From: Gemmatimonas sp.
Lineage (GTDB): Bacteria; Gemmatimonadota; Gemmatimonadetes; Gemmatimonadales; Gemmatimonadaceae
Direction of reading: 5' to 3'
Length of the DNA: 64,000 bases
Assembly: GCF_027531815.1 (NCBI RefSeq)
Contig: NZ_JAPZSK010000001.1
Location: 186,001 to 250,000, forward strand
Position 1 is the stretch's first letter. Each line of letters opens with the position of its first letter. The position numbers were made by a program, and so were the translations under genes. Below the pieces are notes generated by a model. It saw only the letters and a list, made by a program, of their open reading frames with translations, did not search any database and was not told where the DNA came from. Below, piece after piece: positions 1 through 8,516 of this stretch.

Positions 1-1506
1 GACGCGCGCCAGTGCACCGGGGACGGGGCGCGCCATCGCGTGCCCCCAGCGCCTGATGTCGATGCGCACCAGCCGTTGCGCGATGTCAGGGTGGGCACGC
101 TGGAGGTCGGCAATGATGTGATCGCGCCACGCGCTCCATGGCGTGTCGCGCAGCTGCTGGCGTGCCGCGAGTGCCGGTCGGTCAGTGAGCGCGTGATACC
201 AGGTCCACAGCTGCGTCGTTTGCGGGGTGCCAAGCTGTTGATGCTGCGCGTTCACGTAGCCCAGCGCGCTGCTTCCGTAGATCACGTTGTCCCACGCCAT
301 GGGTGCACCGCGCTCCGCTGGAGGCCGGTCGAGCACGAGGTTGGCGACCATCCACGGCGCGTACTCGATGCGCACTGGCAGCACCGCGCTGCGCAACACG
401 CGGGAGAGCACGAACAACGGCGCCGCCCATACCACGGCCTCGGCAATGATGCGCTCCCGCGGTGTGTCGAGCAGCCAGCCGGTCCCTCGACGTGTCAGGT
501 GCAGTACGGGGGATGACGATTGCAGGCGCGCGCGCCCGCGCGCGTCGCCGCGACGCGCCAACCGGCGCGTCAGGGCGCGCACGAGATAGTCGTTTCCCTC
601 CGGCCAGGTGAGCGGCCCCTGCTCCTCGTCGCCGCGCGCCGCGAAATAGTGCATGGCCGCCCACGCGCTGGCCTGCTGCAGCGACGCCCCGTAGTCGTCG
701 CGTGTGCCGTACTCCACCCACCAGCGCAGCGCCGGAGCATCGAGCCGGAGCGAGCGCAGCCACTGGTCGGCGGTGAACCGGTCGAGGGCGTCCACCTCGG
801 CGGCACGCCGGCCTGCCGCCCCACCCTGCCGTCTGGCCTCCTCGCGTACCGCATGGCCCTGCGCCGACGGCACGCTGAACATGCCACTCGCGCGCCACTC
901 CGCGACCAGCGATTCGAACTGGGCGAACTGCCGCCGCTCGGCAGCGGTAGCCGCATCCAGGGGATCGAGCCCCTCGCGCCAGCGGCCGTGCTGCCAGAGG
1001 CGCTCCTGCGGCGCATGACACAGCATGGTCTCGTCCCACTCACCGGTCGGTGAGAGCAGCCCCAGCTCGCGACAGAGCTCGCGCACGTGCACGGCGCTCG
1101 CATCGGGAACGGGGAGGTAGTGCGCTCCCCACGGTGCACGCAGGCCGTCGAGTCCGGGGTACTCCGCCGAGCGGGCATTGCCGCCCAGCTGGGTACCGAG
1201 CTCCAGCAGCGTCCAGTCGGTGAGACCGCGCGCATCGAGCCGCCACGCGGCGCTCAACCCGCCAATGCCACCACCCACGATGGCCACCGATACCGCGCGC
1301 TCCGTTCGGGGCCCCGTGGGCACGGTAACGCCGTCACGCAGCGCGTGGCCCGCGGCCGCATCGTCGTCCACGAAGCCGCCCCCGATGACACGCCCCTTTG
1401 GCGCAAGCCCCACGAGCGCGGGGGCCGCGTGCGCGACGAGCGGCGCACCGATCGTCAGCGCCGCCGCCTGCGCGGCGCACTGCACGAACGCCCGACGCGT
1501 GGTCAC
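1..1506 (-). CDS. FAD-dependent amine-oxidase-like oxidoreductase, C-terminus beyond window
   Basis: Predicted exported flavoprotein of the NAD(P)/FAD-binding amine-oxidase fold. The frame opens at a GTG at 1506 and stays open to base 1, so 502 codons are visible and the C-terminus is missing. Residues 3-8 (TRRAFV) followed by an Ala-rich stretch look like a twin-arginine signal, which fits export of a folded FAD enzyme. Residues ~72-90 hold the dinucleotide-binding motif (VAIVGGGIGGLSAAWRL). It begins 21 bp after the spermidine-synthase-like gene and is the last visible member of that same-strand run, so an amine or polyamine substrate is an attractive inference. The sequence does not prove it; another FAD oxidoreductase activity is possible. 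Confidence 0.72.
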   Translation of the reverse strand, partial: MTTRRAFVQCAAQAAALTIGAPLVAHAAPALVGLAPKGRVIGGGFVDDDAAAGHALRDGVTVPTGPRTERAVSVAIVGGGIGGLSAAWRLDARGLTDWTLLELGTQLGGNARSAEYPGLDGLRAPWGAHYLPVPDASAVHVRELCRELGLLSPTGEWDETMLCHAPQERLWQHGRWREGLDPLDAATAAERRQFAQFESLVAEWRASGMFSVPSAQGHAVREEARRQGGAAGRRAAEVDALDRFTADQWLRSLRLDAPALRWWVEYGTRDDYGASLQQASAWAAMHYFAARGDEEQGPLTWPEGNDYLVRALTRRLARRGDARGRARLQSSSPVLHLTRRGTGWLLDTPRERIIAEAVVWAAPLFVLSRVLRSAVLPVRIEYAPWMVANLVLDRPPAERGAPMAWDNVIYGSSALGYVNAQHQQLGTPQTTQLWTWYHALTDRPALAARQQLRDTPWSAWRDHIIADLQRAHPDIAQRLVRIDIRRWGHAMARPVPGALARV

Positions 1507-1527
1507 GCGAGGCCCCGCGTGGTGCGC

Positions 1528-3024
1528 CTAACGATTGATGGCATCGAACTCGTGCTCGTAGTAGCGCACGAGCACCTGATCGTTGAGTCGATTGGCCTCG
1601 GCGGGCACGCGCTGCATGTCCGCCGGAAAGTCGAAGAGCGTGGGCACGGCCCGGGCCGTGAGGTAGCGCAAGCCTGCGGGCAACCGTGCCGGGGGGGCAT
1701 AGCTATTGACCCCCGCAATCACGAAGCCCCACTCGCCGAAGCTCGGCACGTACACATGATACGGCCAGGTGCGAAGGCCAGCGCCCTCCAGCGTCGTCAC
1801 GATGCTCCAGTATGACTGCCGCGCGAACATGGGCGACGTGCTCTGCACGGCAATGAAGGCACCGGGCGCGAGGTGCTGCTTCACGAGGCGATAGAAGGCG
1901 CTCGTGTACAGCTTGCCCACGTGATAGTTGGACGGATCCGGGAAATCGACGATCACGAAATCGAACTGCGCCGCATTGGCGGCGAGCCACGTGAAGGCGT
2001 CCGCATTGATCACCGTTACTCGCGGATCGTTCAGCGAGCCTGCGTTGAGTGCCGTGAGCCGCGGATGCGACCGAAACAAGTCGGTCATGCCCTCGTCCAG
2101 ATCCACCAGCGTGACCCGCTGCACGTCGGGGTAACGCAGGATTTCGCGCACCGCGAGGCCATCGCCGCCCCCAAGCACGAGCACCCGCCCGCGGGCGCGC
2201 GCGGCGGCGAGTCCGGGGTGCACGAGCGCCTCGTGATAGCGATACTCGTCGCGCGACGCGAACTGCAGATGCCCGTTGAGGTAGAGGCGCAGGTCGTCCT
2301 TCCAGCTGGTGAGCACGAGGCGCTGATAGCGGGTGTCCTTCGCCAGGATGATGGGATCGGCGTACATCCCCTCCTCGGCCAGCGTGGTGATGGCCTGCCC
2401 CTTCCAGAGGCCGCCCCCCAGCACGAGGAGCGCCAGCAACCCGGCTCCCTGCAACCAGCGCCGTCGCGGCAGCACGTCACGGAAGAGCCATGTACTCCAC
2501 AGCCCCACCGCCACGTTGATCACACCGAAGAGCAGCGCAGAACGCACGAGGCCGAGTCGCGGCACGAGCAGCAGCGGGAACAGCAGCGAGGCCACGAGGG
2601 CGCCGATGTAATCGAACGTGAGGACATTGGCCACAACATCCTTGAACGAGTAGCGGTCCTTGAGGATGCGCATGAGCAGCGGCACCTCGAGTCCCACCAG
2701 GATGCCGATGAGCAGCACCAGCGCATACAGCGTGGGGCGAAAGGCCTCGGTGTACGCAAACGCGAGGAAGAGGGCGAGCGAGGACAGCCCCCCCACCACC
2801 CCGACGAGCAGTTCGATGATGACGAAGCGGGTCACGACTCCGCGTACCACGAAGCGGGACAGCCAGCTTCCTATCCCCATGGCAAAGAGATAGGTGCCGA
2901 TGATCGTGGAGAACTGCGTGACGCTGTCGCCCAGCAGATACGACGCGAGCGCTCCCGCGACGAGCTCGTAGATGAGCCCGCACGCCGCGATGAGGCATAC
3001 GGAAAGAAACAGCGCGAGTTGCAC
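1528..3024 (-). CDS. Membrane-anchored spermidine-synthase-like aminopropyltransferase
   Basis: A 498-residue fusion. Residues 1 to ~210 form about seven hydrophobic membrane segments; residues ~235-480 are a spermidine-synthase/methyltransferase fold. Visible motifs are the substrate-side DEYRYHEALVHP (259-270), the nucleotide-binding loop LGGGDG (284-289), the acidic VDLDE (307-311) and a catalytic-type VDFPDPSNYHVGKLY. Soluble SpeE is about 280-300 residues, so the N-terminal membrane half is the distinctive feature. The predicted start is GTG at 3024. In the same run as an AdoMet decarboxylase that would supply its aminopropyl donor, it may transfer aminopropyl groups at or in the membrane. 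The amine acceptor is not evident. Confidence 0.85.
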   Translation of the reverse strand: MQLALFLSVCLIAACGLIYELVAGALASYLLGDSVTQFSTIIGTYLFAMGIGSWLSRFVVRGVVTRFVIIELLVGVVGGLSSLALFLAFAYTEAFRPTLYALVLLIGILVGLEVPLLMRILKDRYSFKDVVANVLTFDYIGALVASLLFPLLLVPRLGLVRSALLFGVINVAVGLWSTWLFRDVLPRRRWLQGAGLLALLVLGGGLWKGQAITTLAEEGMYADPIILAKDTRYQRLVLTSWKDDLRLYLNGHLQFASRDEYRYHEALVHPGLAAARARGRVLVLGGGDGLAVREILRYPDVQRVTLVDLDEGMTDLFRSHPRLTALNAGSLNDPRVTVINADAFTWLAANAAQFDFVIVDFPDPSNYHVGKLYTSAFYRLVKQHLAPGAFIAVQSTSPMFARQSYWSIVTTLEGAGLRTWPYHVYVPSFGEWGFVIAGVNSYAPPARLPAGLRYLTARAVPTLFDFPADMQRVPAEANRLNDQVLVRYYEHEFDAINR

Positions 3025-3080
3025 GGGAACCCTGGTGACGCGTTCGTTGGCGCGATGCCCCGCGCGCGATGCCGCGCGCG

Positions 3081-3293
3081 TCAGTGAATGGCGGCAGCGA
3101 CGATGATGCCGAGGGCGATGGCGACCGAACCCATGAGAATGGCCGCTGCGGTGTTCTTCTTCTCGCTGATCTCATCCCAGAGCTTGCCGGGGGTGAGAGC
3201 ATCGAGGATGAAGAAGGCCGCCACGAACATCACGATACCGATGAGCGCAAAAGCGGCGGAGTTGACGACGTTCTCCACGAACTGTCCGTTCAT
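3081..3293 (-). CDS. DUF350 family small membrane protein
   Basis: A 70-residue protein with two hydrophobic helices (about residues 14-32 and 48-69) separated by a short charged loop (KLWDEISEKKN), typical of a single DUF350 unit; many relatives carry this unit two or more times. Function is unknown. The family is known to sit beside polyamine-ligase-like and PspA/SPFH-type membrane proteins (for example YjfL in the E. coli yjf locus), which matches this neighbourhood. It lies 24 bp after the 61-residue membrane protein and 56 bp before the spermidine-synthase-like gene. Confidence 0.85.
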   Translation of the reverse strand: MNGQFVENVVNSAAFALIGIVMFVAAFFILDALTPGKLWDEISEKKNTAAAILMGSVAIALGIIVAAAIH

Positions 3294-3317
3294 GCCTGAA
3301 TCCTCATGCGTGGGGTG

Positions 3318-3503
3318 TCACTTGCCACGGAGCGTGCGCCCGGGGATGTAGTACGATGAGCGGTACGCGCCCGGATTGTCGCGCACCGAACGCGGATCGT
3401 TGCGCGTTTCGTTGGCGCGCGTGAGCGTCCAGCCGCGATACTGCGCCATGCCGAGCAGGGCCAGCACCAGGGCGAGCCAGACGGTGTAAATGCGAGGGCC
3501 CAT
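3318..3503 (-). CDS. Small single-pass membrane protein of the polyamine module
   Basis: A 61-residue protein with one membrane helix at residues ~5-22 (YTVWLALVLALLGMAQY) and a polar, Arg/Asn-rich tail containing RGWTLTRANETRNDP. I recognise no domain. It is supported as a real gene by its position: it starts 2 bp after the stop of the large DUF4178 gene and ends 24 bp before DUF350, leaving almost no spare sequence in the run. It is probably a structural partner of the neighbouring membrane proteins; nothing in the sequence gives an activity. Confidence 0.6.
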   Translation of the reverse strand: MGPRIYTVWLALVLALLGMAQYRGWTLTRANETRNDPRSVRDNPGAYRSSYYIPGRTLRGK

Positions 3504-3505
3504 GC

Positions 3506-4828
3506 TCAGTCTTCGCTGGCGGAGGTGCCGCCGATGGGATGATCGCTTTCCGCCCAGCGCCGGTTTTCGAAGGCGGCCGACGGAAAGAGGGCGAAAATCA
3601 TGGGCGTGAGGACCGCAAGGAACGCCAACGCGTAGAAGCCATAGTGCGGCACGTCGCGACGGACCTCGATGGTGTATGCGACACGCTGTCGGCCAACCTC
3701 ACCACCTTCCGGTTCAACGCGCAGGAAGTAGCGGCCAGCGGGTACGGCCGACAGCCGCACCGTCTCCGAGCGATCGCCTTCCGACCACGACCCGTCGCTG
3801 TCCTGCCCCGAGTAGTACTCGAGCTGGCGTGTGACTTCGCGTGTCTCACCCGTCTGCTCGTTGATGAGCGACAGCGTGAAGAACACCCAGTCGTTTTCGA
3901 GCGCCGCGGCGACATCGATCGCCACACCGGAGGGGCGTCCGTCGAGCGTGAAGGGGGCCGTCACGAAGGCGGCGTTCGTGCTCGTGCTGCGGTCGAAGGT
4001 ATATGCCTGCGAGAAGGCGGTGCGCTTGCTGGAGAAGATGAGGTTCGCGAAGAGCATCGCGAAGAGCACCAGCAGACCGATGAGGAACCGCTGCCCCATG
4101 CGCTTGGGGAGGTCGCCGTACGGATTGGGTTGGTTGGCGAAGACGCCGATGGGCGTGAGGAGCGAGGGCACGCCGAAGGCTCGGGCGATCTCCTCCGGCG
4201 GCGTGTAGCTGCCACGGGAGAAGGTCACCTCACCCGCCGACTCCTCGGCGCTGAGGATGAAGGGCGGGTCGACGAAGTCCCGACTCACCACGGAGTCGCC
4301 CACGCGCAGTTCCCACGGGAATTCGCCGAGCGCGGCCGTGGTGCGCGCCAGCGCCGTCTGGAAGTGCTTGTAGCGGCGACCCTCGTGGGTGAGGGTGAGC
4401 AGCCCGTCGCTCACGCCACCGCGGGGGCGCCACTTGAGCTTCTCGATGACGTTCCAGTGGCCGTCGTATTCTGACAGGTACAGAAACCCGCGATACGGAT
4501 TGAAGCAGACGTACTCCGTCCACGAGTAGTCGGTCCCTTCGACGGTTATGGTGACCACCTGGCAGCCGATCACTTCCCAGGTGACACGCCGCAACACCCC
4601 GCGCGTGCCCAGGGGAATGCGCGGCTTGAGTCGTACGGCCTCACCGTACTGCAGGACCCGCAGGTTGTCGTTGGCGGCATCGAGCTGCGCGCCACAGGCG
4701 GCACACACGACGCTCTCGGCCCATCCCTGCGCCCGCATCTCGATGGCGGCACCACACGAGGGGCACGAAAGGGATGCCACGCGCGGAACCACGCTGCGGG
4801 CCACTGGCGATGTGGTAGGCAAGGTCAT
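3506..4828 (-). CDS. DUF4178 membrane protein with N-terminal zinc ribbon
   Basis: A 440-residue protein. Residues 22-25 and 42-45 are paired CxxC motifs (CPSC and CAAC), a zinc ribbon. Residues ~60-215 match the beta-rich DUF4178 region (conserved VTWEVIG...YSWTEYVCFNPYRGFLYLSE pattern). A membrane helix lies at ~248-266 (FLIGLLVLFAMLFANLIF), then a soluble beta domain of about 120 residues, and a second hydrophobic segment near the C-terminus (FYALAFLAVLTPMIFALF). The function of DUF4178 is unknown. The gene sits 7 bp after its shorter paralogue and 2 bp before the 61-residue membrane protein, clearly one transcription unit. It probably displays a ligand- or protein-binding domain at the membrane. 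Confidence 0.82.
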   Translation of the reverse strand: MTLPTTSPVARSVVPRVASLSCPSCGAAIEMRAQGWAESVVCAACGAQLDAANDNLRVLQYGEAVRLKPRIPLGTRGVLRRVTWEVIGCQVVTITVEGTDYSWTEYVCFNPYRGFLYLSEYDGHWNVIEKLKWRPRGGVSDGLLTLTHEGRRYKHFQTALARTTAALGEFPWELRVGDSVVSRDFVDPPFILSAEESAGEVTFSRGSYTPPEEIARAFGVPSLLTPIGVFANQPNPYGDLPKRMGQRFLIGLLVLFAMLFANLIFSSKRTAFSQAYTFDRSTSTNAAFVTAPFTLDGRPSGVAIDVAAALENDWVFFTLSLINEQTGETREVTRQLEYYSGQDSDGSWSEGDRSETVRLSAVPAGRYFLRVEPEGGEVGRQRVAYTIEVRRDVPHYGFYALAFLAVLTPMIFALFPSAAFENRRWAESDHPIGGTSASED

Positions 4829-4835
4829 GGGGTGC

Positions 4836-5480
4836 TCACCAGCCTTCGAAGTCGCGCAACTGCGTCATGGCGAGATCATCGAAGGACACGTACTCCCCCA
4901 GATACAGCAGCGACGGCGTTTCCGTACCATCGACGGTGGCAAAGCGGCCGTCGTCGCTGACCAGGTCGACGAACGTGCTGGTGCCCTTCGCGAATGTGGT
5001 GAAGGGCAATTCGCCCTCGGTGCCCAGATAGTGCGCCTCGAGGATGTTGGCCACCTCGTATCGCCCATCCCCCCACGCGAACGCATCGCCAACGAGCACA
5101 GTGCGCAGCTCCGGCAGGCGACCATCGGGGTACACCTGCACCGTCATGGCGTACTCCAGCTGCGCATCGGCGAGCCACGCGCTCGATCCGTCGTCGCGCA
5201 GACAGTGCCATTCGTTCCAGCGTCCCCGCTCCCACCCATAGGTGAGCCGCCCCACGACCAGGAACGACTGGCCGCGCCAGCGCCCCGTGGTGCCGATCTG
5301 AATGGGCGAGCCCGTGACGGGAAAGTCGGCCTGCAGTCCCACGCGCTCGAGCGCGAGGTCGCGGCGCACGAGCAGGCTGCGGCAGTAGGCGCAGGTGGTC
5401 TGCACGGCCTGCGCCCACAGAAAGCGCACGGGCGCGCCGCAATTGGGGCAGGTGGCGCGGTGCGCCTGCGGTACGGTCAC
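4836..5480 (-). CDS. DUF4178 protein with N-terminal zinc ribbon (short form)
   Basis: A 214-residue protein with a zinc ribbon at Cys11/Cys14 and Cys30/Cys33 (CPNC, CAYC) followed by a DUF4178 domain to the C-terminus. The pattern GRLTYGWERGRWNEWHCL parallels the YSWTEYVCFN region of the longer neighbour, so the two genes look like paralogues. No membrane helix is evident. Its start overlaps the end of the AdoMet decarboxylase gene by 4 bp, indicating translational coupling. The role is unknown; the constant company of polyamine and SPFH genes suggests an accessory or sensor function. Confidence 0.8.
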   Translation of the reverse strand: MTVPQAHRATCPNCGAPVRFLWAQAVQTTCAYCRSLLVRRDLALERVGLQADFPVTGSPIQIGTTGRWRGQSFLVVGRLTYGWERGRWNEWHCLRDDGSSAWLADAQLEYAMTVQVYPDGRLPELRTVLVGDAFAWGDGRYEVANILEAHYLGTEGELPFTTFAKGTSTFVDLVSDDGRFATVDGTETPSLLYLGEYVSFDDLAMTQLRDFEGW

Positions 5481-5899
5481 GAGCGCGTCAGCCCCGCGCC
5501 GTCAGCCACTGGCGCATACGCGCGCGCCACGTGCCGCACGTGAACGACCGTGGCGCCAAGACGCGCCTGCAGCCGCGCCTCCCAGTCCCACGCCGCGCGG
5601 GGCGTGCAGCAGAACAGGTTGAGACACGCGGACCCGTGCTCCGGGAACGTGTGCACCGTAAGGTGCGACTCGGCGAGCATGAGCAGCCCGGTGATCCCCC
5701 CGGCCTCCCCAGCATCACCGTCTGCTGTGGCCGTTGGTGCCGGGAACTGGTGCCACAGCGCCTCGCCCACGGGATGCAGGGACAGTTCGGTCACGATTTG
5801 CGCAAAGAGCGCGCGCAAGGTGGCAGGATCGGCGAGGCGCTCGGGCACACAGCCGAGCGCCTCCACGATCCACTCTTCACCGGCAGTGGATGTCGTCAT
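5477..5899 (-). CDS. speD: S-adenosylmethionine decarboxylase (prokaryotic type)
   Basis: A 140-residue AdoMet decarboxylase proenzyme; the product is the aminopropyl donor for spermidine-type synthesis. The hallmark self-cleavage motif is present at residues 77-86 (ESHLTVHTFP), with Ser78 expected to become the pyruvoyl cofactor, followed by the conserved EHG...LNLFCC strand (canonical enzymes read LDVFTCG). Length matches the 120-140 residues of bacterial SpeD. The position directly upstream of a membrane spermidine-synthase-like gene supports the assignment. No ornithine, arginine or lysine decarboxylase lies in the window, so the diamine must come from elsewhere. Confidence 0.9.
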   Translation of the reverse strand: MTTSTAGEEWIVEALGCVPERLADPATLRALFAQIVTELSLHPVGEALWHQFPAPTATADGDAGEAGGITGLLMLAESHLTVHTFPEHGSACLNLFCCTPRAAWDWEARLQARLGATVVHVRHVARAYAPVADGAGLTRS

Positions 5900-5932
5900 G
5901 CCGAACGGCGGCGATTAAGGCGGGCCGTGCGC

Positions 5933-6949
5933 TCAGCTTCCCTGCGCGGTGCCGCAGGCGGAGCAGAACTTGGCGATGGACGGCAGCCGCGTGCCGCAGT
6001 TGATACAGAACTTGCTGTCGGCCGAGGGCTCGACGGGGGGCGCCATGCGCGTGGGGGGCACGGCTGCGCCAGGCGCCGCCGGTGCCTGCATGCCACTGGC
6101 AATGGCCCCACTGATGGCCCCGCCAATTCCTACGCCGGCGCCCAGCCCCGCCGCGAGGCCGGCAATGCCGCCTTCGTTGGCCGCCGCAATGGGAATGCTC
6201 TGCGCCGCCTGGTACGCCGCGTAGGTGCGCATGTCGCCGATCATGTTCATCGAGATACGCTCGTCGAGGCGCTTCTGCAGTTCGTCCGGCAGCGACAGGT
6301 TCTCGACGGTGAACGACTCCAGCTTGAGCCCCAGCTGCTCGAACGCCGGCGCCACGCCGCTCGCAATCTGCGTGGCAAGCTGCGCCTGATTGGCGGCCAG
6401 GTCGAGAAACGGCACGTTCGCGTTGGCGAACGCCGTGGTGAAGCCGGCAATGATGGCGTTCCGCAGCTGGGGCTCGATCTGCGCCACCGTGTACGCCGTA
6501 TCGGTGGCGCCCACGGTCTGCTGGAACACGGCGGGGTTGGCCACGCGGAACGCATACATACCGAACGCGCGCAGGCGCACCGCCCCGAACTCGCGATCGC
6601 GAATGGTGATGGGCTGCTGCGTCCCCCACCGTTGTCCGGTCTGCTGCCGGGTGGAGAAGAAGTAGACATCGCTCTTGAACGGTGACTGGAACATCTTGTC
6701 CCAGTTCATGAGGTTCGTGAGCAGCGGCAGGTTCTGCGTCACCAGCGTGTGCAGCCCGGGGCCGAAGGCGTCGGCGGCGCGCCCTTCGTTCACGAAGAGC
6801 GCCAGCTGCGACTCCCGCACCGTGAGCTGGGCGCCACTCTGGATTTCCATGTCCCGCATGGGGAAGCGGTGCATGAGCACCCCGGGACCGGACTCGGTCC
6901 ACTGGATGACATCGATGAATTGCTTGCGGAGGAAATCGCCCAGCGCCAC
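5933..6949 (-). CDS. SPFH/Band-7 family protein with C-terminal zinc ribbon (YdjI-like)
   Basis: A 338-residue protein and first gene of the polyamine module. I prefer the GTG at 6949 because AGGAG lies 5 nt before it and relatives begin just here; a GTG at 6979 would add 10 residues. The family signature is visible: VLMHRFPMRDMEIQSGAQL, then LTVRESQLALFVNEG, and the SPFH body with FGMYAFRVANP. A Gly/Ala-rich linker (GLAAGLGAGVGIGGAISG) leads to a zinc ribbon with two CxxC pairs (CINC, CSAC). Such proteins form membrane-associated scaffolds. It lacks the N-terminal membrane helix of classical flotillins, so peripheral attachment is likely. Confidence 0.87.
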   Translation of the reverse strand: MALGDFLRKQFIDVIQWTESGPGVLMHRFPMRDMEIQSGAQLTVRESQLALFVNEGRAADAFGPGLHTLVTQNLPLLTNLMNWDKMFQSPFKSDVYFFSTRQQTGQRWGTQQPITIRDREFGAVRLRAFGMYAFRVANPAVFQQTVGATDTAYTVAQIEPQLRNAIIAGFTTAFANANVPFLDLAANQAQLATQIASGVAPAFEQLGLKLESFTVENLSLPDELQKRLDERISMNMIGDMRTYAAYQAAQSIPIAAANEGGIAGLAAGLGAGVGIGGAISGAIASGMQAPAAPGAAVPPTRMAPPVEPSADSKFCINCGTRLPSIAKFCSACGTAQGS

Positions 6950-7032
6950 GGAAGCTCCTGGTTCAGGTGTAGCAGCCACTACGACAACGCCGACGGAAAG
7001 TGTCAGGATGACACCCGGCGCCCCACTTCAGT

Positions 7033-8466
7033 TCACTTGAGGGGAGCGCTCACCAGATGGTACGTGGTTTGCCGTCCGAACGCCCAGCGCACCTTGCCGC
7101 TGGCATCGATGATCACGTCCTCCTCCTGCGCCGACCGCACCTGCTGGTTATTCCACTCCGGCACCGGGGTGGTAGCCTGCAGTTCGATGGAGTACCACAT
7201 GCCGGGGATGATCTTGTGATCGCCGCGCCCGGGCACGCCGTCCTGGTAGTCCCACAGACCGATCAGCGCGCCCGCTCCGTGGCCGTGCAGCCCGATCGGA
7301 TGCGAGTACTCGGTGCCGTCGATCCGCTCCGCCTTCATGCGGGTGAGCACCGCCTTGAGGACGTCGTTGCCTGTCCGTCCGGGCTTGAGCTCCTCCACGG
7401 TGATGTCCTGCAGCCGATTGGAGGTGGCGAGCGCCTTCTTGAGCCCCGCCGGCACGTCGGTCTCGCCGGGCTTGAGCACATAGCCATTGTGTTGCGTGTC
7501 GGTGTTGAGCCCCATCGCGGTCACGCCGAAGTCGCAGTGCAGCAGATCACCGGGCAGGATGACGGGGTTCACTCCCACCAGCTCCGGGCTGCCGAAGGCG
7601 CGCTGCACTTCCACGCTGGGCTGGAACCAGGTGGACAGCCCCAGGTCGGCCAGCCGCTGGCGCATCCACCACACGACGTCGTCGGTTCTGGTGACACCGG
7701 GGGTGATGACCTTGTTCGAGAACGCTTCGCTGATGATCTCCCACGCGACGCGATTGAGCTCACGGAACGCGGCCTCCTCTTCCGGCTGACGCGCGGCGAT
7801 GAGGTCCACCGCGAGCGCCTCGGCGTTGACGATCCGTGTGGTCCACGGCGCGCCGAGCGCCTGCAGCATCCCCTCCTTTTCCCCGCTCGAGAGGCCATCG
7901 GCGAAGGCGAAGGTGCGTGACGTGTTGATGGCAATCTTCTGCGGCTTCCGTTCCTCGATGACCTGCTTGAGCACGGTCCATTGCTCATCGCCCCACAGCT
8001 CGGCCTGCCGCGAGTTCTCACGGCTGCCGGCCGCGGGCTGCGCCACCGGCTTCATGCTGCGCACCGCCTTGAAGACGTTCCCCTGCGATGTGCCGCCCAG
8101 CGCGATGCGTTCGATGCCCTGCTGGGGGCCGCGATCGAAGAACACGTAGATGGTGCGCCGACGCGCCGCGAAGGTGGTGGGCGACGTGATGGCCTTGAAC
8201 AGCGGGTCCTCGTTGTACTCGCGCATGGGGACGACCCACATGTCCACGCCTTCGCGACGCATCAGCATGGGGAGCGTCCGCTCCATGCGCAGTTCGAACC
8301 ACTTCTGCTGCTGCATCGCCTGATCGCGCAGCAGCCCGAACGGGCGCAGCGAGTCGGCCGCCACGGAGCCGGAGGTGCGTGCCCCCGGCGTGGCGGGAAA
8401 GGCGATGGGCTGGGCGTGCGCGGCGAGGGGGGCGAGCAGCGCGAGGGCGGCGATGGTGGGACGCAT
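7033..8466 (-). CDS. Exported M24 family metallopeptidase (Xaa-Pro peptidase-like)
   Basis: A 477-residue protein: signal peptide at residues 1-18 (ending AAHAQ), creatinase-like N-terminal domain, and C-terminal pita-bread metallopeptidase domain. The five M24 metal ligands can be placed: Asp in LHCDFG, Asp in LNTDTQ, His in LHGHGAGALIG, Glu in WYSIELQ and Glu in EEDVIID. The N-terminal signal suggests action in the periplasm on proline-containing peptides. The start ATG at 8466 gives a clean signal peptide; the frame remains open upstream but that stretch overlaps the next gene. It lies 50 bp after the small membrane protein gene and may be cotranscribed with it. Confidence 0.85.
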   Translation of the reverse strand: MRPTIAALALLAPLAAHAQPIAFPATPGARTSGSVAADSLRPFGLLRDQAMQQQKWFELRMERTLPMLMRREGVDMWVVPMREYNEDPLFKAITSPTTFAARRRTIYVFFDRGPQQGIERIALGGTSQGNVFKAVRSMKPVAQPAAGSRENSRQAELWGDEQWTVLKQVIEERKPQKIAINTSRTFAFADGLSSGEKEGMLQALGAPWTTRIVNAEALAVDLIAARQPEEEAAFRELNRVAWEIISEAFSNKVITPGVTRTDDVVWWMRQRLADLGLSTWFQPSVEVQRAFGSPELVGVNPVILPGDLLHCDFGVTAMGLNTDTQHNGYVLKPGETDVPAGLKKALATSNRLQDITVEELKPGRTGNDVLKAVLTRMKAERIDGTEYSHPIGLHGHGAGALIGLWDYQDGVPGRGDHKIIPGMWYSIELQATTPVPEWNNQQVRSAQEEDVIIDASGKVRWAFGRQTTYHLVSAPLK

Positions 8467-8516
8467 TGTCACGAGGTCCGTGGGGGATGGAGGTGGTTGG
8501 GCAGCAGGCCGTCCGT

